Shown here in pieces: positions 45,536 to 56,059 of a stretch of DNA of 64,000 bases. Where the stretch lies: contig CM077648.1 of the NCBI GenBank assembly GCA_039707465.1, positions 70,265,619-70,329,618 on the forward strand, written 5' to 3'. The notes under the pieces are model-generated. The model saw nothing but the letters and a program-made list of their open reading frames with translations, was not told the DNA's origin and searched no databases. This DNA is from Rhabdophis nuchalis. Taxonomy: Eukaryota; Chordata; Lepidosauria; Squamata; Natricidae. Made by a program: the position numbers and the translations under genes. Position 1 is the stretch's first letter; the number at the start of each line of letters is the position of its first letter.

Positions 45536-45690
45536 GGAGCCAAGGGAAACTGCCAAACAAACCAAGAGCATGGGGGCCAACATGATGAGGAAGGAGCAGT
45601 GGTGAACAAACCGGCCAGATTCAGGGGGAAATTCGATGGGGACTCAGATCAATTGGCTCTATTTCTTGACTCTGCTAGAATTCACCTAGA
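45536..45690 (+). pseudogene. Gypsy-2 gag N-terminal fragment
   Basis: Basic start 'MSKEPRETAKQTKSM', a frameshift, then 'FRGKFDGDSDQLALFLDSAR', the typical beginning of the Gypsy gag capsid region. Interrupted after 45690. Confidence 0.6.
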
Positions 45691-47387
45691 GAGTTACTGA
45701 GATGACCCGGGGCATGGCATAAAGGCAACACAGACAAAGAACCAGTATGAGTCCCTTTATTGGCACCAGTTTTGCCCCCAATACTTTTACTCTCTGGCCT
45801 GGAGAGAAGCTCTTCCACAAACCTGCAGATTCTCCAGTCCAAACACTGTAAGCAGTATGACTGCAATCAATCACTCCAGCAGGGCAAGATAATGAGTCCC
45901 AGTAGCAAAGAATAATTCCAGCAAGACAAGATAAGCACACAGAAGGGCAGCAATAATTCAAACAGTCAGGAGAATTGCCAGAAATGCAAGCTACAACTCT
46001 CAACACTAGTGTCAGGGTTCCAAAAAACATCTCTAGTGAAATAAAACTCTAAGGCTTGTGTTTCCTCAAAGTTCCACTTTATTAGAGATGTCATATGTTG
46101 GCACATCTGGGAAAACCCGAATCTGAAAGCTTCCAGATTTTTCCACCTAATTGAAAGTTCAAGACCCTGCCCCAATACCCACAAGTCCATCACATGGTCC
46201 AATCCTTCACTGCCACTAAGACAGTTTTCTTCCATCCACATCCACCCAGGTGTAGGGACAAAAGCAACCATAACTTTCTGAGAATATCACTGTGTTTCCC
46301 CAAAAATAAGACAGGGTCTTATTTTCTTTTGACCCCTGAAAAAAGCACTTGGCCTTATTTTCAGGAAGGTCTTATTATTTTTGAGGTGCAGGAGGCAGTG
46401 AGCCTGGTAACCTCATGGCTGTTGCTGTGTTGCAATATTTTCAGGGAGGGCTTATTTTCAGGGGTTTATTTTAGCGCATGTGCTCAAAAGCCCAATTGGG
46501 CTTATTATCTGGGGAGGTCTTATTTTCAGGGAAACAGGGTATTAGGCTACACATCACCCAACTCCATATAATCCCCCCTCCCATTTTCCCACAGTAGAAA
46601 GTGTGGCAGGCCTGAAATCCAAAAAGAAAAGATGGCTTGCAGGTCTGATAACAAGATATTTCAGTGTTTGTTCCTGACAAACACCCCTCCCAACTGCCTC
46701 TTCTTTAAACTCCAGCCCCGTGTGTGCCTTGTGAAGGGAATCAGGGCTATTTCCTTCCTTGTAAGTCACACAACCAATATTGCTCTCTTCCGCATTCTTC
46801 CCTGAGCTCCCTCAGATGAGGGGGTGGGCCTTGGTCTTCATCTAAACCCCCTCTCCCTTGTTCTACCTCTCCCCTGCTCTGCCCAGCCTGACTTTGCCCT
46901 TACCCAGTTTCCTCCACAGCCAATGGAGCCATTCTCCCGCTCTCTGTCAGCTGTTCGTCTTCCATCTCAGAGTCAGATTCTTACCCATCACACAGAGCAA
47001 TAGTGAATACCATTGCCAGGGGGCTAGACAGAGATGCAAAGCAATAGCTAGCAGCTCTCCATAAGAGGCGAGTCCCTGGGGAGGCATGCTAGCATCATGG
47101 CAAGACAAAACTTCCTTTGGGGGCTCCTAAGAGAATTGTTGATATTTCAGATGTCGGGGGGGGGTCCTTTGGCACCAAAACTGTCCTGTAGGGATGATGA
47201 GCAAGGGGAGCACACCTTGACAATTTCAGGGACTCCACAATTTCCCCGTTCGAGACAGAGGAAGCTTCCCAAACCGACAGCTGATAAGGCAGCCATTGCA
47301 AGCTACTATGAAGCTGGGGCAGCCACAGCAAAAGCATGAAAGCAGAAGAAAGGTGTGAATGGTCTGGGTGAGATATCTTTTTATACA
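45691..47387 (-). other. Unclassified LTR-like sequence
   Basis: Two segments read as LTR-like on the minus strand by AATAAA signals (complement tttatt at 45753 and 46079) and a TGTCAGGG start at 46011. No gag or pol follows. A palindromic MITE sits at 46288-46545. 46560-47387 has no recognised gene; an 80-codon frame at 47097 shows no homology I recognise. Confidence 0.35.
46288..46545. mobile_element. Palindromic MITE (tttcccc...aataagac family)
   Basis: Left end ctgtgtttccccaaaaataa and right end tattttcagggaaacagggt are inverted. Interior repeats of cttattttcagg in both orientations. A common vertebrate MITE type by appearance. ~258 bp. Confidence 0.7.
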
Positions 47388-47978
47388 TACCATATTTATT
47401 CGACTATAACGCGCAAAATTTTGTACCCAAAAAAGAACTCAAAGTTTGGGTGCGCGTTATAAACGAGGGTTCGGGTTTCTGCGCGGCGGCGGCGGTGGCG
47501 GCGGGGGGAGAAGCGGAGCCAGAAAGAGACGCGGGGGGAGAAACGGAGCCCAGAAAGAGACGCGGGGGAGAAACGGAGCCCAGAAAGAGACGCGGGGGGA
47601 GAAACGGAGCCCAGAAAGAGACACGGGGGGAGAAACAGAGCCCAGAAAGAGACGCGGGGGGAGAAACAGAGCCCAGAAAGAGACGCGGGGGGGGGAGAAA
47701 TGGAGCCCAGAAAGAGACGCGGGGGGAGAAACGGAGCCCAGAAAGAGACGCGGGGGGGGGGAGAAGCGGAGCCAGAAAGGTTTCCTCAGCTGCGGAGCCC
47801 TTTGCCCTGCCGGCGGGCTGGTTAGGGTGGAATGGCATCGCTCCATCGCCCCTCAGCTGCGGAGCCCAGCCGTCATGCTTTATAAAAATCGGTATAAAAA
47901 TTTTATACCAATTTTTAATCGAAAATTAGGGGGTGCGCGTTATACACGTGTGCGCGTCATAGTCGAATAAATACGGCA
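47388..47978. mobile_element. MITE3: TA-type MITE with an internal minisatellite
   Basis: Ends taccatatttattcgactat and agtcgaataaatacggca, inverted. The terminal tetramer-rich start (TACCRTATTT) resembles MITE1/2, though the following bases differ (cgactataacgcgc versus cggagtataagacgc). Confidence 0.75.
47500..47775. repeat. ~31-bp minisatellite in MITE3
   Basis: About nine units of gagcccagaaagagacgcgg plus ggggagaaac, differing mainly in G-run length (4-9). Coding frames here are artefacts. Confidence 0.92.
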
Positions 47979-48368
47979 TGTACATTTTCTTTTCTTTTTG
48001 AACCTTCTTGGAATAACAGAGAGAGAGAGAGAGTACAGCTTAGAGAGAGAAAGTGGAATTGGGTTTTTTCCCCTCCACCTCCAATACAACTGCGAGAAGC
48101 CAAACTAAAGTGGTTATATGTATTTTTTCTTTTTTCTTTTCTTTATAAAACTTTGTCTTTGAATTGAACAACAGTGTCATGTAGAGGCACCAGTGTAAAT
48201 TGGACATAAAAGCAAGCATGAGACATGATCTCAGGAACCTGTGAATTGAAATGATAAAGAACTGTTTTGATTGCTAGAGAGCTGGACACTGGGGACTTTG
48301 TTTTTGATTTTTGCTAGAAGAGTGTAGCTCTTGGAACTTAAAAGGTGAAATAGTAGAAATAGACTACA

Positions 48369-48369
<1 letters not shown>

Positions 48370-48406
<37 letters not shown>
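48370..48406. repeat. (AT)n microsatellite
   Basis: About 18 AT units next to the Penelope-like fragment. Confidence 0.95.
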
Positions 48407-48409
<3 letters not shown>

Positions 48410-48555
48410 GATTTTCGCGGGTTTGTATGTAGGTCTTTGGTTGTTCGGGTTTTCTCCCGCGTAGAATTGGAAGTATCTTCACGACGTTTCAATGAAGTCT
48501 CATTCATCATCTTCAGGCTGGTGCTTCCGGCTTGGTGCTTCCAGGAGCAATTATA
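48407..48555 (-). mobile_element. Penelope-like element terminal fragment
   Basis: Minus strand reads 'gaagatgatgaatgagactt' then 'cattgaaacgtcgtgaagat' and 'attctacgcgggagaaaacc', wording known from ends of vertebrate Penelope-like elements. It includes a hammerhead-like core (CTGAAGA, short stem, GAAAC, GTC at 48483-48516). No RT or GIY-YIG is present. Confidence 0.5.
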
Positions 48556-48844
48556 TATATGATACTTTAAGCTCTCAATGAAGATTTAAAAGAAAGACTA
48601 GGCAACTAGAATGGAGAAGGGGAATTAAAAGACTTTAAAGGGATTATGGAAAAAAATGAACAACAAATACAAAAAGTAAAAAAAAAGCCGAATCAACAGA
48701 GACGAGAGTGTGAGAACTGGAATATAGACTTACAGTGGCAAACAGAAATCAAGAAAAAACAATTATTTATCTAGCAATGGACCAGGCAGATTATTATTTA
48801 AGATTTCAGAATATGGAAGAAGAAAAAGGAAAAAACCTAGCAGC

Positions 48845-48926
<82 letters not shown>

Positions 48927-49400
48927 TTATTTTGTATACCGCATCCTCTCCCCAAGCGGACTCAGAGCGGTGCACAGGGGAAAAAATTAAAATACTATAA
49001 AAAATACATACATAGAATAAATACAGTGAATAAAAATGAATTAAATTAGAATTATCCCTGCGCTAAAATCCCCAAGTTATAGCACTAAAATTCCCTAACA
49101 CCCCAAAGGTAGAGACTAACCTAGGCCGGCCAAGCAGAAAAAGTATGTTTTGAGTTTTTGACAGAAGGAGCGGAGGTCCGTAGTTGTTCTGATGTTGGGG
49201 GGAAGGTCGTTCCAGAGGGCTGGGCCCGCCACAGAGAAGGCCCTTCCCCTGGGCGTCGCCCGCTGACAAAGTCTAGTGGACGGCACCCGGAGAAGGCCCT
49301 CTCTGTGGGAGCGAATCGGCCGTGAGGATGTGTGGGGCAGGATCCGATCCCGCAGATAGCTAGGCAGATAGCTAGGCAATCCCGCAGATAGCTAGGCAAT
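48845..49400 (-). mobile_element. L2-like LINE 3' fragment in L1-E
   Basis: (TAA)n tail 48845-48923, terminal motif 'ccgcatcctctccccaagcg', C-terminal frame 49116-49379. An 8-bp duplication gcaataat occurs at 48843-48850 and 49395-49402. The 5' end has three short copies of cagatagctagg (49355-49400), probably generated during insertion. Confidence 0.8.
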
Positions 49401-49631
49401 AATGGAAGAGATGTTGGCGGAAGTGATAGAAGAAGCTAAGGAAAGAGTTCTGCATGAGATTGATGAGATATTTAGAGCGCACACTAGATATGCAATGATA
49501 AATAATTTACCTAGAGGTGCATTTAGATTTACCAAGAAAGCAATGAAAACAGACATTTTACAAAGAGTAAGGTCCAATCCAATGAAGTACAAGGGTAGAG
49601 AAATAATAATGTTATAACAAATACTGAGAAA

Positions 49632-50349
49632 ACCTTCACAAAGTCCTACAAGAACTAGAAGCCAAATTTGAGGAGGTGGAGGATGATCAGTACACAGAGG
49701 ATGAGCTTCGAACCCTAAAGCAGAGAGGGCAACCCATTAAGGAACACATCCGTGAATTCAGGAGAGTCATGGGGGAACTACCCCCTTTGCCGGAGTAGCT
49801 AGTAGTTCATTTTTTAAGAACGATCATGGACAAGCAAATTGCCTAAGTAACCGTCTATCGTGACATTCCAAATCGACTCTCTGAGTGGTTGAGTAGCCAT
49901 AAAAGCTCACTGCAGATTGCATGCCAATGACATGCGGAAGCAACAAGATACCAAGGAGATAGGAGAACCAAAATGGATATCCTCCAGAGGATGGGAGGCC
50001 ACAGCAGTACAGCCAGCCCCAAGACCAACCCTCCTACTAAACCAGTTGAAATGCTACAGATGCAGAGGGATAGGCCACATTGCATAGGCATGTGTGACCA
50101 AAACCCAAGCCAGATCCACCACCCATGGCGTGACCGGAATGAGGGCCCAGGTATGCCCCCAAAAAAGCCTCTGGGCTGTAAAAGTCCCTCCCCACATAGC
50201 CAAAGAGGGGGAAACTCCAGCCAATGACGACCAACTGCTGGATCCCTACTGACAGTGAGGCCAAAGGTGAAAACAACCCAATGGTGAGTGAACTGATCCA
50301 CCCCTTCTCCCCTCCCAATATGCCTCACAGTCCCCAAAACAGGGACCCA
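49632..50349 (+). pseudogene. Gypsy-2 gag C-terminal part
   Basis: 'LEAKFEEVEDDQYTEDELRT', 'KQRGQPIKEHIREFRRVMGE' are typical Gypsy gag capsid sequence, with stops near 49797 and 49843. A Cys-His segment near 50050-50095 ('LQMQRDRPHCIGMCDQ') looks like a decayed zinc knuckle. Ends at the L1-A target duplication gacccat (50343-50349). Confidence 0.6.
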
Positions 50350-50389
50350 TTTTCTTTTTTTTTAATTGAAAAAGTTTTCCACCAACAAA

Positions 50390-50650
50390 TTTTTCTCCCC
50401 CTTTCCCCCCCCCTTCCCCCAACATAAAAAAACATAAATCAGGTACAAATATTATATCCCTTTACCCCCCTCCCCCAACATAAACTACATAAATCAGGAC
50501 CAAATATTATACCCTTTCCCCCCCCTCTTTCGACCTGGAATACATAAAAAAAATATCAGTATAATTCCCTCCCATATCCTCCCTAACCCTCCCCAACCTC
50601 CCCTTCCCCCCCTCCCCCAACCCTGTGACTTCCGCTATATGCAACCCTAG
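50390..50650 (-). other. G-run-rich 3'UTR of L1-A
   Basis: On the element's strand this stretch contains many G runs of 5-10 (complement of ccccccccc at 50406, cccccc at 50465 and 50519, cccccctccccc at 50608). Capable of G-quadruplex formation. Confidence 0.75.
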
Positions 50651-50990
50651 TAATTCCAAACACAATATATGTTATTCATTCCCTTCATATTCTACCCCCT
50701 GCTGACTACCTTATTCATCTAATCTCCATCTGCTAAAAGCTACACAATATTTTCTAGTCTGATACTTGTTTTGTATATAATCAATCCACTTATTCCACTC
50801 CTGTGTATAAGTCTCTTGCATCTGATCCTTTAAAAAAGCTGAAATTTTTGCCATTTCAGCAAATCCAGCCATCTTCTGCGTCCATTGGTCTATAGTAGGC
50901 AAAACATCTTTCTTCCAATGCTAGGCCACCAGCAGTCTAGCTGCTGTCACCATATACAAAATTAATTTTGTTTCACCCAGTGTAAAATCC

Positions 50991-53210
50991 CTAACTATAC
51001 CCAATAAAAACAATTGTGGAATAAATTGTATTTTTTTTCTTCAGAACATTTTGCATAACCCACCAAATTTTTATCCAGAAAGCCTTAACTTTCTTGCAAG
51101 TCCACCATATATGATAATATGTAGCATCTAAACACTCGCATCTCCAACATTTTGGTTGAACATTAGGGTACATACATGATAATTTCTTAGGATCTAAATG
51201 CCATCTGTAAAACATTTTATAAAAATTTTCCCGCAAATTCTGTGACTGTGTAAATTTAACATTCTGAACCCATATTTTTTCCCACGTATCCATCATAACT
51301 GGTTCAGTAAAATTCTGGGCCCATTTAATCATACAATCTTTAACCAATTCAGTTTCTGAATCCCTTTCTAGCAAGACATTATAAACTCTCTTAATATGCA
51401 TTGGGCTAGTGTCCTTTATCTGTCTGACGAGTTCTACTTCATGTTCCATTAAACCAGTTTTTTGATCTTCTTTCCATCTCATCTGTAATTGGTTATACTG
51501 TAGCCAAGTTAAATTAATCCCTTCTGCCAACAGTGTGTCCAAAGTCTTCAGCTGCCATCTGCCCCTCTCAGCAAAAAGCACATCTTTGTATAAAAAAACT
51601 CCGAGTGACTTAATATTTGTATTCCACATGGTATCAGCAAGATCCAGCCAAAGTGGAATATTATAATCCCACTTAGATCGGTGCTTCTTCCAAATTCTCA
51701 TCAAGGCACTTCTAAGTATATGACTATTAAACACTTTATCCACTTTATGTTCATAGAATAAGTATGCATGCCAACCCAAGTCAAGATCGTGGCTTTCTAT
51801 ATTCAACAGTTCCGTTTTTGTTTTTCCAAACCAATCGGTTATTTGTGTCAATGCGGCTGCTTCATAATACAATCGAAGGTTTGGAAGTTAAGCCCACCTC
51901 TTTCACGAGTATCTTGCATAATTTTCAATTTCACTCTCGGTTTTTTCTCATTCCAAACAAATTTAATCAACGTTTTTTGCCATTCTAACAGTTGCTTGTC
52001 AGATTTAAGCACCGGTATCATTTGAAACAAAAAGATAAATCTAGGTAAGACATTCATTTTAATTGCTGATATTCTTCCAAGCAGGGATAACTGTAATTTT
52101 TTCCAGGTTTGCAAATCTTTTTGTATCTTTTGCCACAGCACCTCGTAGTTATTTTGGAATAATTTTATATTTGAGTCTGCGACTTGTATTCCTAAATATT
52201 TAACCTTTGATACTATTTTAAAACCTGCCACCCTTTCAAGTTTCCTTTTTTGAATATCTGTTAGGTTTTTAGCAAGCATTTTAGTCTTTTTATAATTCAG
52301 TCTGAATCCGGATACCAAGCCATATTCCTCTATAATGTCTTTCATCTGGATTATTGATTTCATCGGTCATGTTAGGGTAACAACCAGATCATCTGCAAAT
52401 GCCCTAGTTCTGTATTCCTCTTGCCTTATATCTATTCCACTCAAGAAATTCGAGTCCCGTATTGTATTCAACAAGACTTCCAAAGTTAAGATAAATAACA
52501 ATGGGGATAATGGACAACCATGTCTTGTACCTTTATGTATGTTAAAGTTCTTTGACAAACTTCCATTAATAATAAGTTGCGCAGATTGTTCTTGATATAT
52601 TGCTCCAATCGCCTGTATAAACCGAGCCCCCAAATCCATTTTTGCCAAAGCCTTGATTATAAAATTCCAATTCACTCGATCAAAGGCCTTTTCCGCATCC
52701 AGAAAAACCAGCACTGCAGGGATCTGTTTATTCTTATCTAGATAGTCCAATAAATCTATAATTTGCCTGACATTCTCCTTCATGTATCTTCCTTCGATAA
52801 ATCCTGCTTGGTCGTGATGAATTACCTCTTGAATAACTGGCATCAATCTGTTGGCTAATACTTTTGCAAAAATTTTATAATCGGTATTTAGAAGAGATAT
52901 TGGTCTGTAATCTTCGGGTTTCTTAGAGCCTGCTTCTTCTTTCGGTATCAATGATACAAAAGCCGCTTTCCATGAGGAAGGTATTTTGCCACCTTGCTCT
53001 ATATTACAAAATAAATCTTTAAGATGTTCAATCATTTCTGCTTGTAAAGTTTTATAATAAACTGCAGTTAAACCATCGGTCCCTGGAGCTTTAGCTGGTT
53101 TCAATTGCTTTATAGCAAAGCTAATCTCCTCGATAGTTATTAATTGATCCAGATTTGCTTTTTGGTCCAAGGAGACTTTTGTAAGCCTTTTTCCTTCTAA
53201 ATATTTATCT
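50991..53210 (-). pseudogene. L1-A ORF2, RT to C-terminus
   Basis: 52367-53210: 'LKPAKAPGTDGLTAVYYKTL', '[19 protein letters not shown]', motif A 'VLVFLDAEKAFDRVNW', motif B 'GTRHGCPLSPLLFILTLE', motif C 'RAFADDLVVTLT' then a stop. It resumes 52363-51848 ('KVKYLGIQVADSN', 'LQLSLLGRISAIKMNVLPRF') and 51872-50991 in another frame, with the Cys motif 'CWRCECLDATYYHIWWTC'. One stop after FADD and one frameshift near 51860. Confidence 0.82.
52988..53210. repeat. 223-bp target-site duplication of L1-B, left copy
   Basis: Identical to 56801-57023 except three substitutions and no gaps (98.7%). Both copies are L1-A ORF2 sequence ('KYLEGKRLTKVSLDQK' through 'HLKDLFC') in the same orientation, flanking L1-B exactly: the L1-B A tail begins at 53211 and its 5' end is at 56800. 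Confidence 0.93.
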
Positions 53211-53339
53211 TTTTTTTTTAAATTTTTTATTTTAATAAACACTATAACAAAAATAATATATACAATACAATATTTCACCCAGTGCTATACAATGGAAAGG
53301 AAGGTTTGGTTCTTCAAAAATAGGTATCTTCAAATGTCT

Positions 53340-56000
53340 TTAAGTCCTCCAAAATCCGCGTTCTCTGGGTACAGGTGTCGAAGCATCCAAAGTCCCAAGT
53401 GCATAGTCCACAAATGGCTTCCAAGTCTTCCAAAAAACATCCTTTTTATAAACACCCTCTCTAAATTTAATTTCACATGTCATTTTATCATTTAAGGCTA
53501 ATTTCCACATTTCACAATACCACTCTTCTATTTTAATATTCGTCTCCACTTTCCAGTATCTTGCTATTATAATTCTACCCATTATAATCATAATTCTAAT
53601 CAATTCTTTCTCATACTGTGTTAATTCTAATTCCTTAATTATCAATAATAATATAGTTTCCAATCTCAATGTTATTCTTTTCTTCATTATTTCAAATATC
53701 GTTTCCTCCAATTTTTGCCAAAACTTTTTAACTTTATCACATTTATACCACATATGTTCGTACGTTCCCAATTCCATATTACACCTCCAACATTTATAAC
53801 TTGTTTTTTTATCCATCAATGATAACCTCAATGGAGTCAAATACCATTTCCAAACCACCTTAAAGTTATGCTCTTTAATCCTTATGGATAGAATCCTCAT
53901 GATTCGACTCTTCCAATTCACCTTCCAATCCACGTCTGATATTTTAATCTTAAGTTCATCCTCCCAGTTCATCTTCATTGCCATTTGTGGTTTCTCGTTA
54001 AAATTTATAATCTTATATATCTTACTAACGAGTCCCTTTAACCCAATTTCGTCCTTAATAATTTGAGATACTAAGTTTTCAAATTCAGTTTCGTTTCTAC
54101 CTATTTTACATTTTCCCCTTACATTCATAGTCCATTTTTCTATCTGTATTTTTTCAAACCAATTTAAACCCAATTTTTCCATTATTTCTTTTCTTCTACT
54201 TTCATTTCCTAAAGCTTTTAACCAATCTATTATACTTTCTATATTTTCCTCTTCCAATACTTTTTCACGGTTTTTGTTGGTTTTAATCGGCCAATTTCCA
54301 ATTGCCTTTCCCAAAAAGGTTATATCTGGGATTAATATTTTAACAAATTTATTCCATATTTTACTCAATCCCTTTAACCAATAACTATTGATTACCTTTT
54401 TTGATTTTGCTTTATCTAAAAACCATACAGAACCAAATCTCTTAATATCTTTTAACTCTAAATCTCCCCAGTGTCCATCTCCACCTTTAAGTATTTTTAC
54501 CACAGTTCTAATACTATAGGCCCAATAATAATTAAGTAGATTGGGAATTCCCAATCCACCTTCCTTTTGGTTTTGATACCACATTTTCTTCATTAACCTA
54601 GGTCTTTTCCCACCATTACAGAATTTATCTAATTTCTTCTGATATCCTTCCATATCTTTCTCTGTCAAGTTTAATGGTAGCATCTCAAATAAAAAATTGA
54701 ATTTTGGTAGCAACATCATCTTACACATTGCAATTCTGCCAAACCAAGACAACTTTATCTCTTTATATTTGTCTATCTTTTTCTCTACTTCATTCAACAT
54801 CACATCATAATTAATTTTTTTCAGTTCCTTAACTTTAAGTGAAAGTGTTATTCCCAAATATTTCAATGTATTTTTAATTCTTATCCCGAATTGTTCTTGC
54901 ATGTTCTCCCACTCTTTACCACTTTTATCCATTAATAGTTCAGATTTTGACCAATTTACTTTCAAACCTGTCATTTCTTCAAATTCTTTCAAGTGTTTAT
55001 TTATCTTCCTCAGGTCCTTCTCTATATCCTTCAGAATAATCAAAGTATCATCTGCGTACAACTTTATCTTATATCCCTTGTACCCTTTCAATTCTTCGTC
55101 TTCTTCTATCATTTTAGTCAATATTTCCATAACCAATAAAAATAATATTGGAGACAAGGGACATCCTTGTCTCGTACCTGCTTCCTGAGTAATCTCTCCC
55201 GTCATTATTCCATTAACCTTCACTTTTGCACTACTTTTTTGATACAATTTTGAAATAACATGTATAAATCTATTACCAAAGCCTAATGCCTCAATAATTG
55301 CTTTAATAGTTTCCCATTGTACAGAATCAAATGCTTTAAAGATATCTAGTGATACTATTCCTATTTTATCCCCATTATGTTCAGCCACATCTATAATATT
55401 TAATACTCTTCTAACTATGTCGCTCATATATCTACCTTTAACAAAACCTACTTGATTATAACTTATATATTTATCTATAAACTTACTTAATCTCTTACTT
55501 ATAATGGCAGTAAATATTTTTGCATCCTGATTAATTAAAGAAATGGGTCGATAGGACTCAATCCGCTCTACATCTTTATCTGGTTTAGGAATTATTGATA
55601 TTACTGTTCTATTCCATGAGGTCGGAACTTCACCACCATATAAAATTCCATTGAATAATTTTTGTAGTTTTGGTACTATTATTTCTTTAAAATCCTTGTA
55701 AAACTCAGCAGGAAGTCCATCTTCACCTGGAGCCTTTCCTAATTTTATCTCTTGTATTATTTCCTTAATCTCTTCCTGTGTTATATCCCCTTCCATCAAA
55801 TCCTTGTAGGTTTGATCTATTTTCACTACATACTTTTTAAGGTGATTTTCCAATTTTTCCAAATCAATTGATTTTTTTAAATATAATTTTTGAAAGAAAG
55901 TCTTAACTACTTCACATTTCTCCGCTGTCTTATAACATCTTGTACCATTTTCATCTATCAAAGAGCCAATTTCCCTCTTCTCACTTTTATTTTTCGCCAT
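53340..56000 (-). CDS. L1-B ORF2: reverse transcriptase and C-terminal region, open 886 codons
   Basis: Open from 56000 to 53340. RT: 'LGKAPGEDGLPAEFYKDF', 'ESYRPISLINQDAKIFTAI', motif A 'IGIVSLDIFKAFDSVQW', motif B 'GTRQGCPLSPILFLLVME', motif C 'IKLYADDTLIIL', thumb 'LKYLGITLSLKVKEL', 'LSWFGRIAMCKMMLLPKF'. The long C-terminal region ends with the Cys motif 'CWRCNMELGTYEHMWYKC'. All catalytic Asp residues are kept. A one-base indel in an A run near 56070 separates it from the endonuclease frame (56060-56800). The longest open frame of the window. Confidence 0.9.
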   Translation of the reverse strand: MAKNKSEKREIGSLIDENGTRCYKTAEKCEVVKTFFQKLYLKKSIDLEKLENHLKKYVVKIDQTYKDLMEGDITQEEIKEIIQEIKLGKAPGEDGLPAEFYKDFKEIIVPKLQKLFNGILYGGEVPTSWNRTVISIIPKPDKDVERIESYRPISLINQDAKIFTAIISKRLSKFIDKYISYNQVGFVKGRYMSDIVRRVLNIIDVAEHNGDKIGIVSLDIFKAFDSVQWETIKAIIEALGFGNRFIHVISKLYQKSSAKVKVNGIMTGEITQEAGTRQGCPLSPILFLLVMEILTKMIEEDEELKGYKGYKIKLYADDTLIILKDIEKDLRKINKHLKEFEEMTGLKVNWSKSELLMDKSGKEWENMQEQFGIRIKNTLKYLGITLSLKVKELKKINYDVMLNEVEKKIDKYKEIKLSWFGRIAMCKMMLLPKFNFLFEMLPLNLTEKDMEGYQKKLDKFCNGGKRPRLMKKMWYQNQKEGGLGIPNLLNYYWAYSIRTVVKILKGGDGHWGDLELKDIKRFGSVWFLDKAKSKKVINSYWLKGLSKIWNKFVKILIPDITFLGKAIGNWPIKTNKNREKVLEEENIESIIDWLKALGNESRRKEIMEKLGLNWFEKIQIEKWTMNVRGKCKIGRNETEFENLVSQIIKDEIGLKGLVSKIYKIINFNEKPQMAMKMNWEDELKIKISDVDWKVNWKSRIMRILSIRIKEHNFKVVWKWYLTPLRLSLMDKKTSYKCWRCNMELGTYEHMWYKCDKVKKFWQKLEETIFEIMKKRITLRLETILLLIIKELELTQYEKELIRIMIIMGRIIIARYWKVETNIKIEEWYCEMWKLALNDKMTCEIKFREGVYKKDVFWKTWKPFVDYALGTLDASTPVPRERGFWRT

Positions 56001-56059
56001 CCTTGCTAATAACTTAGAATTTTTATTACTAAATTCAAAAAAGTTCCTATTTAAATATC

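Larger units (their letters stand above)
47979..49631 (+). mobile_element. L1-E: 5' part of an L1 (5'UTR and ORF1), 3' missing
   Basis: 5'UTR-like sequence to ~48560, then an ORF1 remnant: 'MDQADYYLRFQNMEEEKGKN' (48777-48840), interrupted by an L2, resuming 49400 as 'EEMLAEVIEEAKERVLHEID', 'RGAFRFTKKAMKTDILQRVR', 'KYKGREIIML'. The L1 ends abruptly at ~49631, where Gypsy-2 gag resumes. Loss of the 3' part is opposite to normal L1 truncation. Confidence 0.6.

Noticed and set aside
47097..47339. 80-codon plus-strand frame beginning MARQNFLWGLL
   Set aside because: No recognised domain, short, in unclassified repeat sequence; not enough support for a gene.
47446..47970. Arg/Gly-rich frames and a CRISPR-like array of ~31-base repeats
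   Set aside because: Units are contiguous without unique spacers, lie inside a MITE and differ in G-run length: a minisatellite.
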